Origin: Oceanisphaera psychrotolerans
GTDB taxonomy: Bacteria; Pseudomonadota; Gammaproteobacteria; Enterobacterales; Aeromonadaceae
Assembly: GCF_001870485.1 (NCBI RefSeq)
Contig: NZ_MDKE01000068.1
Coordinates: 1 to 64,000, forward strand
Length of the DNA: 64,000 nt
Direction: 5' to 3'
Shown here piece after piece: positions 25,194 to 35,838 of the stretch. A model generated the notes under the pieces. It saw only the letters and a list, made by a program, of their open reading frames with translations. It did no database searches and was not told the origin of the DNA. Every line of letters begins with the position of its first letter. Within the stretch, counting starts at the first letter, position 1. The translations under genes were made by a program, and so were the position numbers.

Positions 25194-25529
25194 ATGAAAA
25201 ACATTCTTGAAAACATCCCCGCGGATCTGTCGAGTGAGCACTTTCTGGATCTGGTCAATACGCCGAATGTGCGCATAGAGCGCATCGTGTCGAGCGGGCA
25301 CAGCTCGCCCGAGACGGGCTGGTACGATCAGGAGGAAGACGAGTGGGTCATGGTGCTGGAAGGGGCGGGTACCCTGGAGTTTGAAGATGGCCGGGTCGTG
25401 ACCCTGAACAAGGGGGGCTTCATTCATATTCCCGCCCATGTCCGGCACCGGGTCAGCCATACCAGTGAACACGGCGTGACTGTCTGGCTGGCGGTGTTTT
25501 TCACCCCGGCCGGGCACGGAGCCGGTTGA
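25194..25529 (+). CDS. Cupin-domain protein
   Basis: The 111-residue single-domain beta-barrel protein has cupin motif 1 in SGHSSPETGWYDQEEDEWVM to GAGTLEFEDG and motif 2 in GGFIHIPAHVRHRV. Metal ligands probably include the glutamates and histidines in these segments. Close relatives are small cytosolic cupins of unknown substrate. The ATG at 25194 is chosen as the first that leaves the domain intact. It lies 16 bases before the RNase Z gene, so the two are probably cotranscribed. Confidence 0.82.
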   Translation: MKNILENIPADLSSEHFLDLVNTPNVRIERIVSSGHSSPETGWYDQEEDEWVMVLEGAGTLEFEDGRVVTLNKGGFIHIPAHVRHRVSHTSEHGVTVWLAVFFTPAGHGAG

Positions 25530-25545
25530 CGCACCGGAGAGGCGC

Positions 25546-26529
25546 ATGGATATTCTGTTTTTAGGTACTTCTTCCGGCACGCCGACCAAAACCAGAAACC
25601 TGTCGGCGGTAGCGGTGCAAAAGGCCGGCGCCCGGCCCTGGATACTGATCGACTGCGGCGAGGGCACCCAGCACCGGTTGTTGCATACGCCATTATCGTT
25701 ACCACGCTTGCAGGCTATCTGCATTACTCATATGCATGGCGATCATTGCTACGGGCTGCCCGGCCTGTTGGCCAGTGCGGCCATGTCGGGACGAAGTGAG
25801 CCACTCACGCTTATCGGCCCCGGTGCCCTGCGGGAATGGCTTGCGTTAACTGAACAGGCCACCCACCTGCAGTTGGGGTTTGTGCTGCACTTTGTTGATG
25901 TAGCAGAGCTGACGGGGCGGCAGGGGCAGGTCCTGGTAGAGGGTTTCAGCATCTCGGCGCTACCGTTGTCGCACCGGGTGCCTTCTTTCGGTTACGAATT
26001 TGTCGAAACGGGTCTGCCCGGCAAGCTCGATGTGGCGAAGCTGAAAGCAGATAACATTGAATCCGGGCCCCTGTGGGGGAGACTACACAGGGGTGAACAG
26101 GTGACCCTGGCAGATGGCCGGGTGATAGACGGCCGCGACTATCAGCTGGCGCCAGAGGCGCCGCGCAGGGTCATTGTCTGTGGCGACAACGACAATCCCG
26201 CTCTGCTGGCCGGGCATGCCGGCTCGGCCGATGTGCTGGTGCACGAGGCTACCTTTACCCAGGCGGTTGCCGCCAGGCTGGGGGCCGGGCCACAGCACAG
26301 TTCTGCCATGAGCATCGCCCGGTTCGCCGCCGACGCCGGGGTAGCCAACCTGATCCTCACTCATTTCAGCCCGCGTTACAAAGACGGTGGCGCCGGCCTG
26401 ACCATTGGCGATATCGAGCAGGAGGCGAAGGCACATTATGGCGGCAAGCTGTTTCTGGCCCGGGATCTGGAGGTGTTTCATCTGGATCGAGAAGGGGAAT
26501 TGAGGCGGGCATCATACCCGTCTGATTAG
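25546..26529 (+). CDS. rbn: Ribonuclease Z / RNase BN
   Basis: A 327-residue metallo-beta-lactamase-fold endonuclease that matures tRNA 3' ends. It starts MDILFLGTSSGTPTKTRNLS and has the zinc motif THMHGDHCYGLPGLL (HxHxDH). SHRVPSFGYEF, DVLVHEATF and LTHFSPRY supply the later metal ligands and the family exosite neighbourhood. Length and motifs match bacterial ElaC/RNase BN. It follows the cupin gene closely. Confidence 0.92.
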   Translation: MDILFLGTSSGTPTKTRNLSAVAVQKAGARPWILIDCGEGTQHRLLHTPLSLPRLQAICITHMHGDHCYGLPGLLASAAMSGRSEPLTLIGPGALREWLALTEQATHLQLGFVLHFVDVAELTGRQGQVLVEGFSISALPLSHRVPSFGYEFVETGLPGKLDVAKLKADNIESGPLWGRLHRGEQVTLADGRVIDGRDYQLAPEAPRRVIVCGDNDNPALLAGHAGSADVLVHEATFTQAVAARLGAGPQHSSAMSIARFAADAGVANLILTHFSPRYKDGGAGLTIGDIEQEAKAHYGGKLFLARDLEVFHLDREGELRRASYPSD

Positions 26530-26594
26530 GCAGCCCGGTGAAGCTGCCGCTTAAGCCGGCTCAAACGGCATCTGTATTACATTCTGCCTCTGTT

Positions 26595-26626
26595 CTCGTC
26601 ATTCCTGCGGAGGCAGGAATGACGAG
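26595..26626. repeat. Palindromic hairpin repeat
   Basis: CTCGTCATTCCTGC (26595-26608) and GCAGGAATGACGAG (26613-26626) form a perfect 14-bp stem with a 4-base loop. The core (GTCATTCCTGC, GCAGGAAT) recurs at 46797-46819 and 47011-47033, so this is a dispersed intergenic repeat family. A second inverted segment with CCCCGCCTTCGC follows near 26672. Confidence 0.85.
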
Positions 26627-26700
26627 TAGCCGGATCCCCACTTCGGAGAGCCATGCCGAAAAATGCATGGAGCCCCGCCTTCGCGAGGGTGACGATGAGT

Positions 26701-26729
26701 AGGCTCCCCCCGTGTTTGCGGGGGAGCCT
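26701..26729 (-). terminator. GC-rich hairpin after katG
   Basis: AGGCTCCCCC (26701-26710) and GGGGGAGCCT (26720-26729) pair over 10 bases, 12 bases past the katG stop on the minus strand. There is no T-run on either side, so termination is uncertain. Confidence 0.5.
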
Positions 26730-26741
26730 CTTCAGGTCAGG

Positions 26742-29030
<2,289 letters not shown>

Positions 29031-29182
29031 TCACCGGCTATCACTCCGTCGCCCTGTCTTTGTATAAGGTATAGCATTCCCATGGCATGGGTTAAAATTG
29101 CTTATTCTTATCAATACGATAGCCTGCGTGTATCGTCAGTCCCGGCGCCGGGATCTCCAATATCAAATAGCATGAGGCCAAA

Positions 29183-29821
29183 ATGGACGTTCGTCAGTAC
29201 CTGGAAAGACCCACCAAGGATGCCATGCGTGAACTCCCCGAGTTCGCCGGCCTGTCACTGGATCATGTTCATCTGGTGCGTGATGCAGAGGAAGTGAGCT
29301 TTGCCCGTGAGCAGCTCGGCAACTGTACCCACCTTGGCTTTGATACCGAGAGCAAGCCGACGTTTATGGCGGGTGAGTCCAGCACCGGGCCGCATCTTGT
29401 TCAGTTGGCCACGCCCGATCACGCCTTTCTGTTTATGGCCGAGCACCTGGTTGGCAATGCGGCTGGCCATGAGCTGCTGGCCGGGATCCTGCAATCGGAA
29501 CGTATTATCAAGGTCGGGTTTGGGTTTAAATCGGATCGCGGGCCTGTTTTTCGCAAGTTTGGTATTGAACTGCGTGCCACCATTGAGTTGTCGGGGGCCG
29601 TCAAGCGACTGGGTTACCGGCAACAGGTAGGGCTGCAGGCCGCCGTGGCCATAGTGCTGGGTGAATATCTCCCCAAATCCAGAAAGGTCACCCTCTCGAA
29701 CTGGGCGGCGGAGGCGTTATCTCCGGCCCAACAGCGTTATGCCGCCAACGATGCCCATGCCAGCCTGCGGGTGTATCAGGCTCTGGCCAAGGTGGCGCCC
29801 CAGTTGCTGCCCCAGGCCTGA
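29183..29821 (+). CDS. 3'-5' exonuclease, RNase D/WRN type
   Basis: The 212-residue protein has a DEDD exonuclease fold. Exo I is LGFDTESKPTF (Asp, Glu), Exo II is VGFGFKSDRGPVFRKFG, and Exo III is AANDAHASLRVYQAL, with the tyrosine in QRYAANDAH. It has no HRDC domain, so it is shorter than true RNase D and nearer to stand-alone WRN-type exonucleases. The substrate, DNA or RNA, is unknown. It stands between divergent katG and the hydrogenase region. Confidence 0.85.
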   Translation: MDVRQYLERPTKDAMRELPEFAGLSLDHVHLVRDAEEVSFAREQLGNCTHLGFDTESKPTFMAGESSTGPHLVQLATPDHAFLFMAEHLVGNAAGHELLAGILQSERIIKVGFGFKSDRGPVFRKFGIELRATIELSGAVKRLGYRQQVGLQAAVAIVLGEYLPKSRKVTLSNWAAEALSPAQQRYAANDAHASLRVYQALAKVAPQLLPQA

Positions 29822-30036
29822 TGACTTATATCAATACAATATTATGCCAACATACATATGCGGACAGACCAGAGTATCCGGTGCCGAACACCACCTTCAT
29901 TACACATCCATGGCGTCGTGATGTGATATCTGCACCATATTTGAAAGACCGGGACGCCAAGGCGGGGGGCGGCTGACGGGAGGCCGACTGGCGGTATGTC
30001 GGCAAGAATGCAGGGCTAGCTGGACAGGAGGTTGGG
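29822..30036 (+). promoter_or_regulatory. Upstream region of the hydrogenase maturation genes
   Basis: This 215-base gap before the protease-HypF gene should hold the promoter of the hyp region. I see no clear sigma-70 pair and no good FNR box. TGGCGGTATGTCGGCA near 29990 has the GG/GC spacing of a sigma-54 promoter but matches poorly elsewhere. AGGAGG directly precedes the gene start. Confidence 0.3.
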
Positions 30037-32883
30037 ATGAAAGCTGACGCCGGCGTGCGGATTGTCTATCTGGGTAATCCCCTGCACGGGGATGATGCCG
30101 CCGGTATTCGCGCGCTGGCGTTGTCGCAGGCGCTTTCCTGGCCCGCCGGGGTCGAGCTGGTGGACGGAGGCACGGGGGGCGTCAGTTTGCTGCCGCTGTT
30201 TCAGCATTGCCGGCGCATTATACTGGTGGATGCCTTGCTGAGTCCGGGTCACGAGGGCGAAATCCGCTATCAGTGCAACGTGCAGGCGGATTCGCTGGCG
30301 GGAAGCGAAGGCCTGGAACATGGCGGTGGTGTCAAGGGGCTGCTGGCGCTGGTGCCACTGCTGGTGTCACCGGCGCCGATCATCGATATCTTCGTGATTG
30401 GCGGCCACCGTTTTACGCCCTGTAGCCCCGAACTCAGCGACGAGGTGTCTCGGGCTCTGCCGGAGCTGTGTCGGCGTCTGCATCGTTATGTGACCGAAGA
30501 GCTGATGCCTTCGGACACGGAACGGCCGACGGGCGGCACGCCGCAGAGCGTGATGGGCAGCCGATTGAGGATCACCGGCTGCGTGCAGGGGGTGGGCTTT
30601 CGTCCTTTTGTCTATCGACTGGCGACGGAACTCGGGTTGTCGGGCGTCGTCGGCAATATCGGCGCCGGGGTCGATATCCGGCTGGCCGCCGATGCCGCCG
30701 GCGTGGCCCGTTTCTGCCAACGGCTGCGGGCGGACTGCCCCGCTCATGCCCGCATAGAGAGTATTGCTGCCGAGCCATTCAGCTTTGCGTCCGTTCCCCA
30801 TGGCTTTTCGGTGACGGACAGTCAGGCCGAGGGACAGGGGGCCCGGTTTCCGCCGGATCTGGCCGTCTGCCCCCGGTGTCTGGCCGAGCTGGCCGATCCG
30901 GATAATCGGCGCCATGGTTATCCCTTCATCAATTGTACCGACTGCGGCCCCCGTTACTCCATTGTCAACACCCTGCCCTGGGACAGGGCCAACACCGCCA
31001 TGGCGGACTTTCCCCTCTGTGCCGCCTGCCGCCAGGAATATACCGATCCCACCAATCGGCGCTTTCATGCCGAGCCCGTGGCCTGTGCCGAGTGCGGTCC
31101 CCGCATCTGGCTGCAAGACGCCGAGGGTCGGGTGCAGGAGGGGCCGACGGCGGCCTTGCTGGTTCAATGCCGATCCTGGTTGAAGCAGGATCGGGTGTTG
31201 GCGCTCAAGGGCATCGGCGGTTTTCAACTGGCCTGCGATGCGGGCTCGGCGACGGCCATCGCCTCGTTGCGCCGACGCAAGCACAGGCCCGCCAAGCCAT
31301 TTGCCGTCATGATGCAGGATTTGGCTCAGGCAGAAATCTATTTCGAGTTGAACAATGCCGAACTGGAATTACTGGCAAGCCCGGCAGCGCCCATCCTGCT
31401 GTTGCCGAAGGCGCGGCTCAGGCTGCCGGTGCAAGGAGTCGTGCCCGAGGCGCTGGCGCCGGGCATGGCCTGCATCGGCGTCATGCTGGCGGGTTCGCCG
31501 TTGCACTGGTTGTTGTTGAACGAGGTCGGCGGTCCTCTGGTGATGACCTCGGGCAACACCGCTGGCGAGCCCATCTGTATCGACAACCACCACGCCCTGT
31601 CGGCACTGGCCCCTCTGGCCGACGGCTTTCTGCTGCACGACAGACCCATACTGCACCGTTGCGACGATTCGGTTCAGGCCTGGCTTGCCGGTCGACCCCG
31701 GATGATCCGCCGGGCCCGGGGTGATGTGCCTGCGCCCATTGTTCTGCCGGCCGGGCTGGACGGCGCCGTGCTGGCACTGGGGGCGGATCTCAAGAACAGC
31801 CTTTGCCTGACCGGCGGCGGCCAGGCTGTCTTGTCCGCCCATATTGGCGACTTGGCCAACCCGGCCTGCCTCGATACGCTGGCGCAGCAGGTCGATAGCC
31901 TGCCCGCGCTGTTGGATCTGGCTCCCCGGGCCATCGCCGTCGATATGCACCCCGATTATGTGTCCTCTCGGCTGGGCGCCCGCCTGGCGAAAGCACGCGG
32001 ATTGCCACTGATACGGGTACAGCATCATCACGCTCATCTGGTGTCCTGCCTGGTAGAAAACGGGCAGCCGCCCGATGAGCCGGTACTGGGCATCGTGCTC
32101 GACGGCTTGGGAGTTGGCGATGACGGTAGCCTGTGGGGCGGGGAGTTTCTGCTGGCCGATTATTCGGGTTATCGACGGCTGGCGCGGCTGCGGCCTTTCC
32201 CCCTGCTGGGTGGTGATCAAGCCAATCGCCAGCCCTGGCGTAATCTGCTGGCCCAGCTGGCGCAGTCTTTGCCTTCCGGCTCGGCGCAGGTGACAGCACT
32301 GGTCGCCGTCCAGCCGGCACTGAGTTGCCTGACCGGCGCCAGGGCCCAGGCGCTGTTGAAGATGGCGGGCCACTTTCCCCAGACCTCGTCGACGGGGCGC
32401 TTGTTCGATGCGGTGGCGGCGTTGCTGGGCGTGGCACCGTCCGAACTCAGCTTCGAAGGCGAAGCGGCCATGACGCTGGAAGCCCTGGCCGAGGGCGCGC
32501 AGGCCAACGGCTGTTATCCCTTCGGGTTGAGTAGGCAGGGTGAGCTTTGGCAGCTGGATCCGGCGCCGCTGTGGCCGGTAATGATAGAGGCCCTGCTGGC
32601 GGGGCAGGATAAAGCGGTGCTGGCGGCCAATTTTCACCTAAGTTTAGTGAGAGGCTTGTGTGCTTTGGTGCGGCAGTTGCGCCGGCAACAGGGCGTGAGC
32701 TTTACCACGGTGGCCCTGAGCGGCGGCGTGATGCAGAACCGCCTGATACTGGAGCCCTTGAGCGAGGCGCTGGACGCCATGGGGCTGACCGTGCTGACCC
32801 AGAGCCAGGCCCCGAGTAACGACGGCGGCATCGCCCTGGGTCAGGCCGCCATTGCCCTGGCGAAACGTACAACGGATGTGTAG
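30037..32883 (+). CDS. hypF: Hydrogenase maturation protease fused to carbamoyltransferase HypF
   Basis: A single 948-residue chain. Residues 1 to about 156 are a HybD/HycI-type endopeptidase: GNPLHGDDAAG (13-23), VDALLSPG (Asp65) and EHGGG (His95), the expected nickel-sensing triad. From Met173 a full HypF follows: acylphosphatase (GCVQGVGFRPFVYRLA, 181-196), paired zinc fingers (CPRCLAEL, NCTDCGPRYS, CAACRQEY, CAECGPR), a YrdC-like domain (ALKGIGGFQLACDA) and a Kae1-like domain (QHHHAHLVSC). HypF makes the cyanide ligands of the NiFe site; the protease trims the large subunit. AGGAGG precedes the ATG. Such a fusion is unusual; these are normally separate genes. Confidence 0.92.
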   Translation: MKADAGVRIVYLGNPLHGDDAAGIRALALSQALSWPAGVELVDGGTGGVSLLPLFQHCRRIILVDALLSPGHEGEIRYQCNVQADSLAGSEGLEHGGGVKGLLALVPLLVSPAPIIDIFVIGGHRFTPCSPELSDEVSRALPELCRRLHRYVTEELMPSDTERPTGGTPQSVMGSRLRITGCVQGVGFRPFVYRLATELGLSGVVGNIGAGVDIRLAADAAGVARFCQRLRADCPAHARIESIAAEPFSFASVPHGFSVTDSQAEGQGARFPPDLAVCPRCLAELADPDNRRHGYPFINCTDCGPRYSIVNTLPWDRANTAMADFPLCAACRQEYTDPTNRRFHAEPVACAECGPRIWLQDAEGRVQEGPTAALLVQCRSWLKQDRVLALKGIGGFQLACDAGSATAIASLRRRKHRPAKPFAVMMQDLAQAEIYFELNNAELELLASPAAPILLLPKARLRLPVQGVVPEALAPGMACIGVMLAGSPLHWLLLNEVGGPLVMTSGNTAGEPICIDNHHALSALAPLADGFLLHDRPILHRCDDSVQAWLAGRPRMIRRARGDVPAPIVLPAGLDGAVLALGADLKNSLCLTGGGQAVLSAHIGDLANPACLDTLAQQVDSLPALLDLAPRAIAVDMHPDYVSSRLGARLAKARGLPLIRVQHHHAHLVSCLVENGQPPDEPVLGIVLDGLGVGDDGSLWGGEFLLADYSGYRRLARLRPFPLLGGDQANRQPWRNLLAQLAQSLPSGSAQVTALVAVQPALSCLTGARAQALLKMAGHFPQTSSTGRLFDAVAALLGVAPSELSFEGEAAMTLEALAEGAQANGCYPFGLSRQGELWQLDPAPLWPVMIEALLAGQDKAVLAANFHLSLVRGLCALVRQLRRQQGVSFTTVALSGGVMQNRLILEPLSEALDAMGLTVLTQSQAPSNDGGIALGQAAIALAKRTTDV

Positions 32884-32891
32884 GCATCGCG

Positions 32892-33049
32892 GTAGTCGCC
32901 CGTTTACGTGGCGGAGCTGGTCTGTAGCCGCCCGTTTACGTGGCGGGGAAAACGGCGTGGTGCCTGATGAACCGGTACCGTCTGCTCCGGCAGCTAAAGC
33001 GCCGGCTACGGGGACGCATCCTGGTCTGTAGCCGCCTGTTTACGTGGCG
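32892..33049. repeat. Three copies of a 22-bp hairpin repeat between hypF and hypC
   Basis: GTAGTCGCCCGTTTACGTGG (then CG) lies at 32892-32913, and near-identical copies at 32924-32945 and 33028-33049 differ by one to two bases. Each can fold by CGCC/GGCG pairing around CGTTTACG. The spacing is uneven (10 and 82 bases). The rest of the gap 32884-33080 shows no gene. It resembles REP-type elements that tune downstream expression. Confidence 0.85.
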
Positions 33050-33080
33050 AGAATTTGGATGGCGGGGGGAGGCAAGGCGT

Positions 33081-33331
33081 ATGTGTTTGGGAATACCGGC
33101 GCAGGTGGTGGCCATTGTGGATGCCGATGCGGGTCTGGCCCTGGCGGAGACCGCCGGGGTGCGCCGCCAGATCAATATCGCCCTGCTGGCCGCCGATGGC
33201 GGTGACCCTTCGGCCCTGATCGGTGAATGGGTCTTGCTGCATGTGGCTTTGCCATGGCGGTGATTGATCAGCTTGAGGCCAGCCGTGCCCTGGCGCTGCT
33301 GGCGCAAATGGAAGAAGGGGACGAGTCATGA
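33081..33331 (+). pseudogene. hypC: Hydrogenase assembly chaperone HypC, frameshifted
   Basis: HypC carries the Fe(CN)2CO group with HypD to the large subunit. The frame opens MCLGIPAQVVAIVDADAGLA, the family start with essential Cys2, and runs to GEWVLLHVA. It then shifts: the expected FAMAVIDQLEASRALALLAQ, followed by MEEGDES, is in another frame. One extra G near 33245 (GTG GGC TTT) restores 83 residues and a TGA that overlaps the hypD ATG. As given, the protein stops at 33263. Confidence 0.88.
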
Positions 33332-34482
33332 GCCTGACCCATGATTTCCGTGACGCCGGCCGGGTCAAGGCATTGCTGGCGGCCATTACCCGCGCGGCCG
33401 ATCCGGTGGCGGCACGCCTCGGTCGCCCCTTGCAGATCATGGAGGTGTGCGGCGGCCATACCCATGCCATCTTCCGTTTCGGGCTGCATCAGTTGCTGCC
33501 TGCGTCCATCGAGTTTATCCACGGTCCCGGCTGCCCGGTCTGTGTGCTACCGGTGGAAGCGGTCGATCAGGCGGTCAGCCTGGCGCGGCAAGAGGGGGTG
33601 GTGCTGGCGAGCTTTGGCGACCCGCTGCGGGTACCCGGCAGTCGGGGGAGCCTGCTGCAGGCCAGGGCCGAGGGGGCCGAGGTAAAGGTGCTTTATTCCC
33701 CCTTCGATGCCCTGGCACTGGCCCGGGCCAATCCCCACAAGCAGGTGGTGTTCTTCGGCATCGGTTTCGATACCACCATGCCGAGCATCGCCTGTTCACT
33801 GCTGGCCGCCGACCGGGCCGGACTGACCAACCTGCGTTTTCTCTGCCACCATATCCGGCTGATGCCGACTCTGGCTGGGTTGCTGGCAGCCGGTGAGATA
33901 AGTCTCGATGGTTTCGTGGGGCCGGGGCACGTGAGCATGGTGATCGGCAGCCGGGTTTACCAACCCATCGCCGGGCGGTATCACAAGCCGCTGGTGATCG
34001 CCGGCTTCGAGCCGGTGGACTTTTTGCAGGCCCTGTATCAACTGATACTGCAACTGGCAGAGGGGCGCTGTGCCATCGAAAACGCCTATGCCCGGGTGGT
34101 GGCGGCCGACGGCAACCCGGCCGCACTCAAGGTGATTGACCAGGTGTTCGAGTCGGGCGTGGACAGCCACTGGCGGGGGCTGGGCACGGTGCCGGGCTCG
34201 GGCGTGCGGGTGCGGGATCGATACCGGCATCTGGATGCCTCGACCAGCTTGGCCTCGCTCCCCCCGATCGAGGCCGCAGCCGAACCCACCTGGTGTAACG
34301 CGGTACTGACCGGCCGGATAAAACCGCACCAGTGCCCGCTGTTCCGCCGCCACTGCACGCCTCAGAACCCGGTTGGCGCCCTGATGGTGTCCAGCGAGGG
34401 GGCCTGCGCCGCCTATTATCAGTATCGGCCCGAACAGGTCCCGGCCGAACAGTCTCAAGGTAAGGAGGCGAGCAGTGACTAG
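33328..34482 (+). CDS. hypD: Hydrogenase maturation factor HypD
   Basis: HypD is the iron-sulfur scaffold on which the Fe(CN)2CO unit is built with HypC. The 384-residue protein has IMEVCGGHTHAIFRFGL (about 36-52), HGPGCPVCVLP (about 69-79), FFGIGFDTTMPSIAC, GFVGPGHVSMVIG and the cluster-binding C-terminus (HQCPLFRRHCTPQNPVG, then VSSEGACAAYY). The start overlaps the restored hypC stop and the end overlaps hypE, so the genes are translationally coupled. Confidence 0.95.
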   Translation: MSLTHDFRDAGRVKALLAAITRAADPVAARLGRPLQIMEVCGGHTHAIFRFGLHQLLPASIEFIHGPGCPVCVLPVEAVDQAVSLARQEGVVLASFGDPLRVPGSRGSLLQARAEGAEVKVLYSPFDALALARANPHKQVVFFGIGFDTTMPSIACSLLAADRAGLTNLRFLCHHIRLMPTLAGLLAAGEISLDGFVGPGHVSMVIGSRVYQPIAGRYHKPLVIAGFEPVDFLQALYQLILQLAEGRCAIENAYARVVAADGNPAALKVIDQVFESGVDSHWRGLGTVPGSGVRVRDRYRHLDASTSLASLPPIEAAAEPTWCNAVLTGRIKPHQCPLFRRHCTPQNPVGALMVSSEGACAAYYQYRPEQVPAEQSQGKEASSD

Positions 34483-35509
34483 CAGTCAGGAAACCATCAC
34501 CCTGGCCCATGGCGCCGGGGGCGGCGCCATGCACAGCCTGATAGACGATCTCTTTCTGTCCGCCTTCGGCGACGCCCCTCTGCTGCAGAAGGAAGATCAG
34601 GCCCGGTTGCCATTGGCGGAGTTTCTGGCCAGGGGGGACCGGCTGGCGCTGACCACCGACAGCTTTGTGGTCAGCCCGCTGGAGTTTCCCGGCGGCGATA
34701 TCGGCAAGCTGGCGGTGTGCGGCACCCTCAACGATCTCGCCGTGGGCGGCGCCATCCCCCTGTATCTGAGCGCCGCCTTCATCATCGAAGAAGGGCTGCC
34801 GCTGGCGTTGCTCGGGCGTCTGGTCGGCTCCATGGCCGAGGCCGCCCGCCAGGCCGGGGTGACCATCGTCACCGGCGACACCAAGGTGGTGGAACGGGGC
34901 ATGGCCGACAAGCTGTTTATCAACACCACCGGCGTGGGGGTGATACCGATGGGTCTCAATCTTGCCATCGGCTCGGCCCGGCCCGGCGACAAGGTGCTGG
35001 TGAACGGCCATGTGGGCGACCACGGCGCCGCCGTCATGCTGGCGCGGGAAGATCTGGGGCTGGTGGGTGAGCTGGCCAGCGATTGTGCCTCCCTGCATTC
35101 ACTCATTCATCCGGTACTGGCGCAATGTACTGGAGTGCGTTGCCTGCGCGATGCCACCCGCGGCGGCTTGGGGGGCGTGTTGAGCGAAATGGCCGGGGCG
35201 TCGGCGGTCGAGATCCGGCTGTGCGAGAGTGACCTGCCCATCCGGCCCCAGACCCGGGCCCTGTGCGAACTGCTGGGGCTGGAGCCGCTGTTTCTTGCCA
35301 ACGAGGGGCTGGCCGCCATGGTGATCTGCCCCGAGCAGGCCGAGCAGGCGCTGGCGCTGTGGCGTGGGCATCCTCTTGGCCGGGATGCCTGTATCGTCGG
35401 TGAAGTCACCGGTTCGTCGTCACCGGGGCGCCTGAGCCTGCTGACACCTTACGGCGGCGAACGGCTGCTGGAGGTACCCCATGGCCTGCAATTACCGCGG
35501 ATCTGCTGA
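34475..35509 (+). CDS. hypE: Hydrogenase expression/formation protein HypE
   Basis: HypE dehydrates the thiocarboxamide made by HypF on its own C-terminal cysteine to give cyanide. The protein has 344 residues in a PurM-like fold: TLAHGAGGGAMHSLI at the start, DSFVVSPLEFPGGDIG, GDTKVVERGM, and the reactive C-terminus LPRIC with Cys as the last residue. The GTG start at 34475 lies within the hypD end and follows AAGGAGG. Confidence 0.95.
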   Translation: MTSSQETITLAHGAGGGAMHSLIDDLFLSAFGDAPLLQKEDQARLPLAEFLARGDRLALTTDSFVVSPLEFPGGDIGKLAVCGTLNDLAVGGAIPLYLSAAFIIEEGLPLALLGRLVGSMAEAARQAGVTIVTGDTKVVERGMADKLFINTTGVGVIPMGLNLAIGSARPGDKVLVNGHVGDHGAAVMLAREDLGLVGELASDCASLHSLIHPVLAQCTGVRCLRDATRGGLGGVLSEMAGASAVEIRLCESDLPIRPQTRALCELLGLEPLFLANEGLAAMVICPEQAEQALALWRGHPLGRDACIVGEVTGSSSPGRLSLLTPYGGERLLEVPHGLQLPRIC

Positions 35510-35511
35510 GC

Positions 35512-35838
35512 ATGCATGAGCTGTCGGTGGTGCGGGCCCTGCTGACCCAGCTTGAACCCTATCAACACAAGGTGATTACGCGCATCCGTATCGAGGTGGG
35601 CACCATGAGCTGTGTCGACGGCGAACGGTTGCAGTTCTGTTTCGACATGGTCAAGGGCGAGGCCGGGCTGTGTGATGCCGAGCTTATCATCGATATTGTG
35701 CCCGCCCGGGCGGAATGCCGCGATTGCGGCCGGTACTTTGCCCCGAGCGGGCCGGGTGACGCCTGCGACTGCGGCAGCTATGACTATACTCTGGCTTCGG
35801 GGCGGCAGCTGCTGTTGACGGAAATAGGATTCGAATGA
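35512..35838 (+). CDS. hypA: Hydrogenase nickel-incorporation protein HypA
   Basis: HypA delivers nickel with HypB. The 108-residue protein has the nickel site MHE at the N-terminus. The zinc-binding cysteines are Cys69/Cys72 (CRDC) and Cys85/Cys87 (CDC); the second pair is CXC instead of CXXC, seen also in some relatives. It begins 2 bases after hypE and its last 4 bases overlap the hypB start. Confidence 0.93.
   Translation: MHELSVVRALLTQLEPYQHKVITRIRIEVGTMSCVDGERLQFCFDMVKGEAGLCDAELIIDIVPARAECRDCGRYFAPSGPGDACDCGSYDYTLASGRQLLLTEIGFE

Noticed and set aside
29822-29845. FNR box upstream of the hydrogenase genes (CTGAT ... ATCAA)
   Set aside because: The half-sites are 7 bases apart instead of 4 and one is imperfect.
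29985-30010. Sigma-54 promoter before the hypF fusion gene
   Set aside because: The GG/GC spacing fits but most other consensus positions do not, and no sigma-54 activator or IHF site is visible.
30540-30560. Protease-HypF fusion as a sequencing artefact
   Set aside because: Splitting it at the TGATG would require removing one base or adding two; all other suspected errors in the window are single missing bases, so the fusion is kept.
32892-33049. Possible CRISPR array
   Set aside because: Only three 22-bp units with spacers of 10 and 82 bases and no cas gene; better explained as hairpin repeats.
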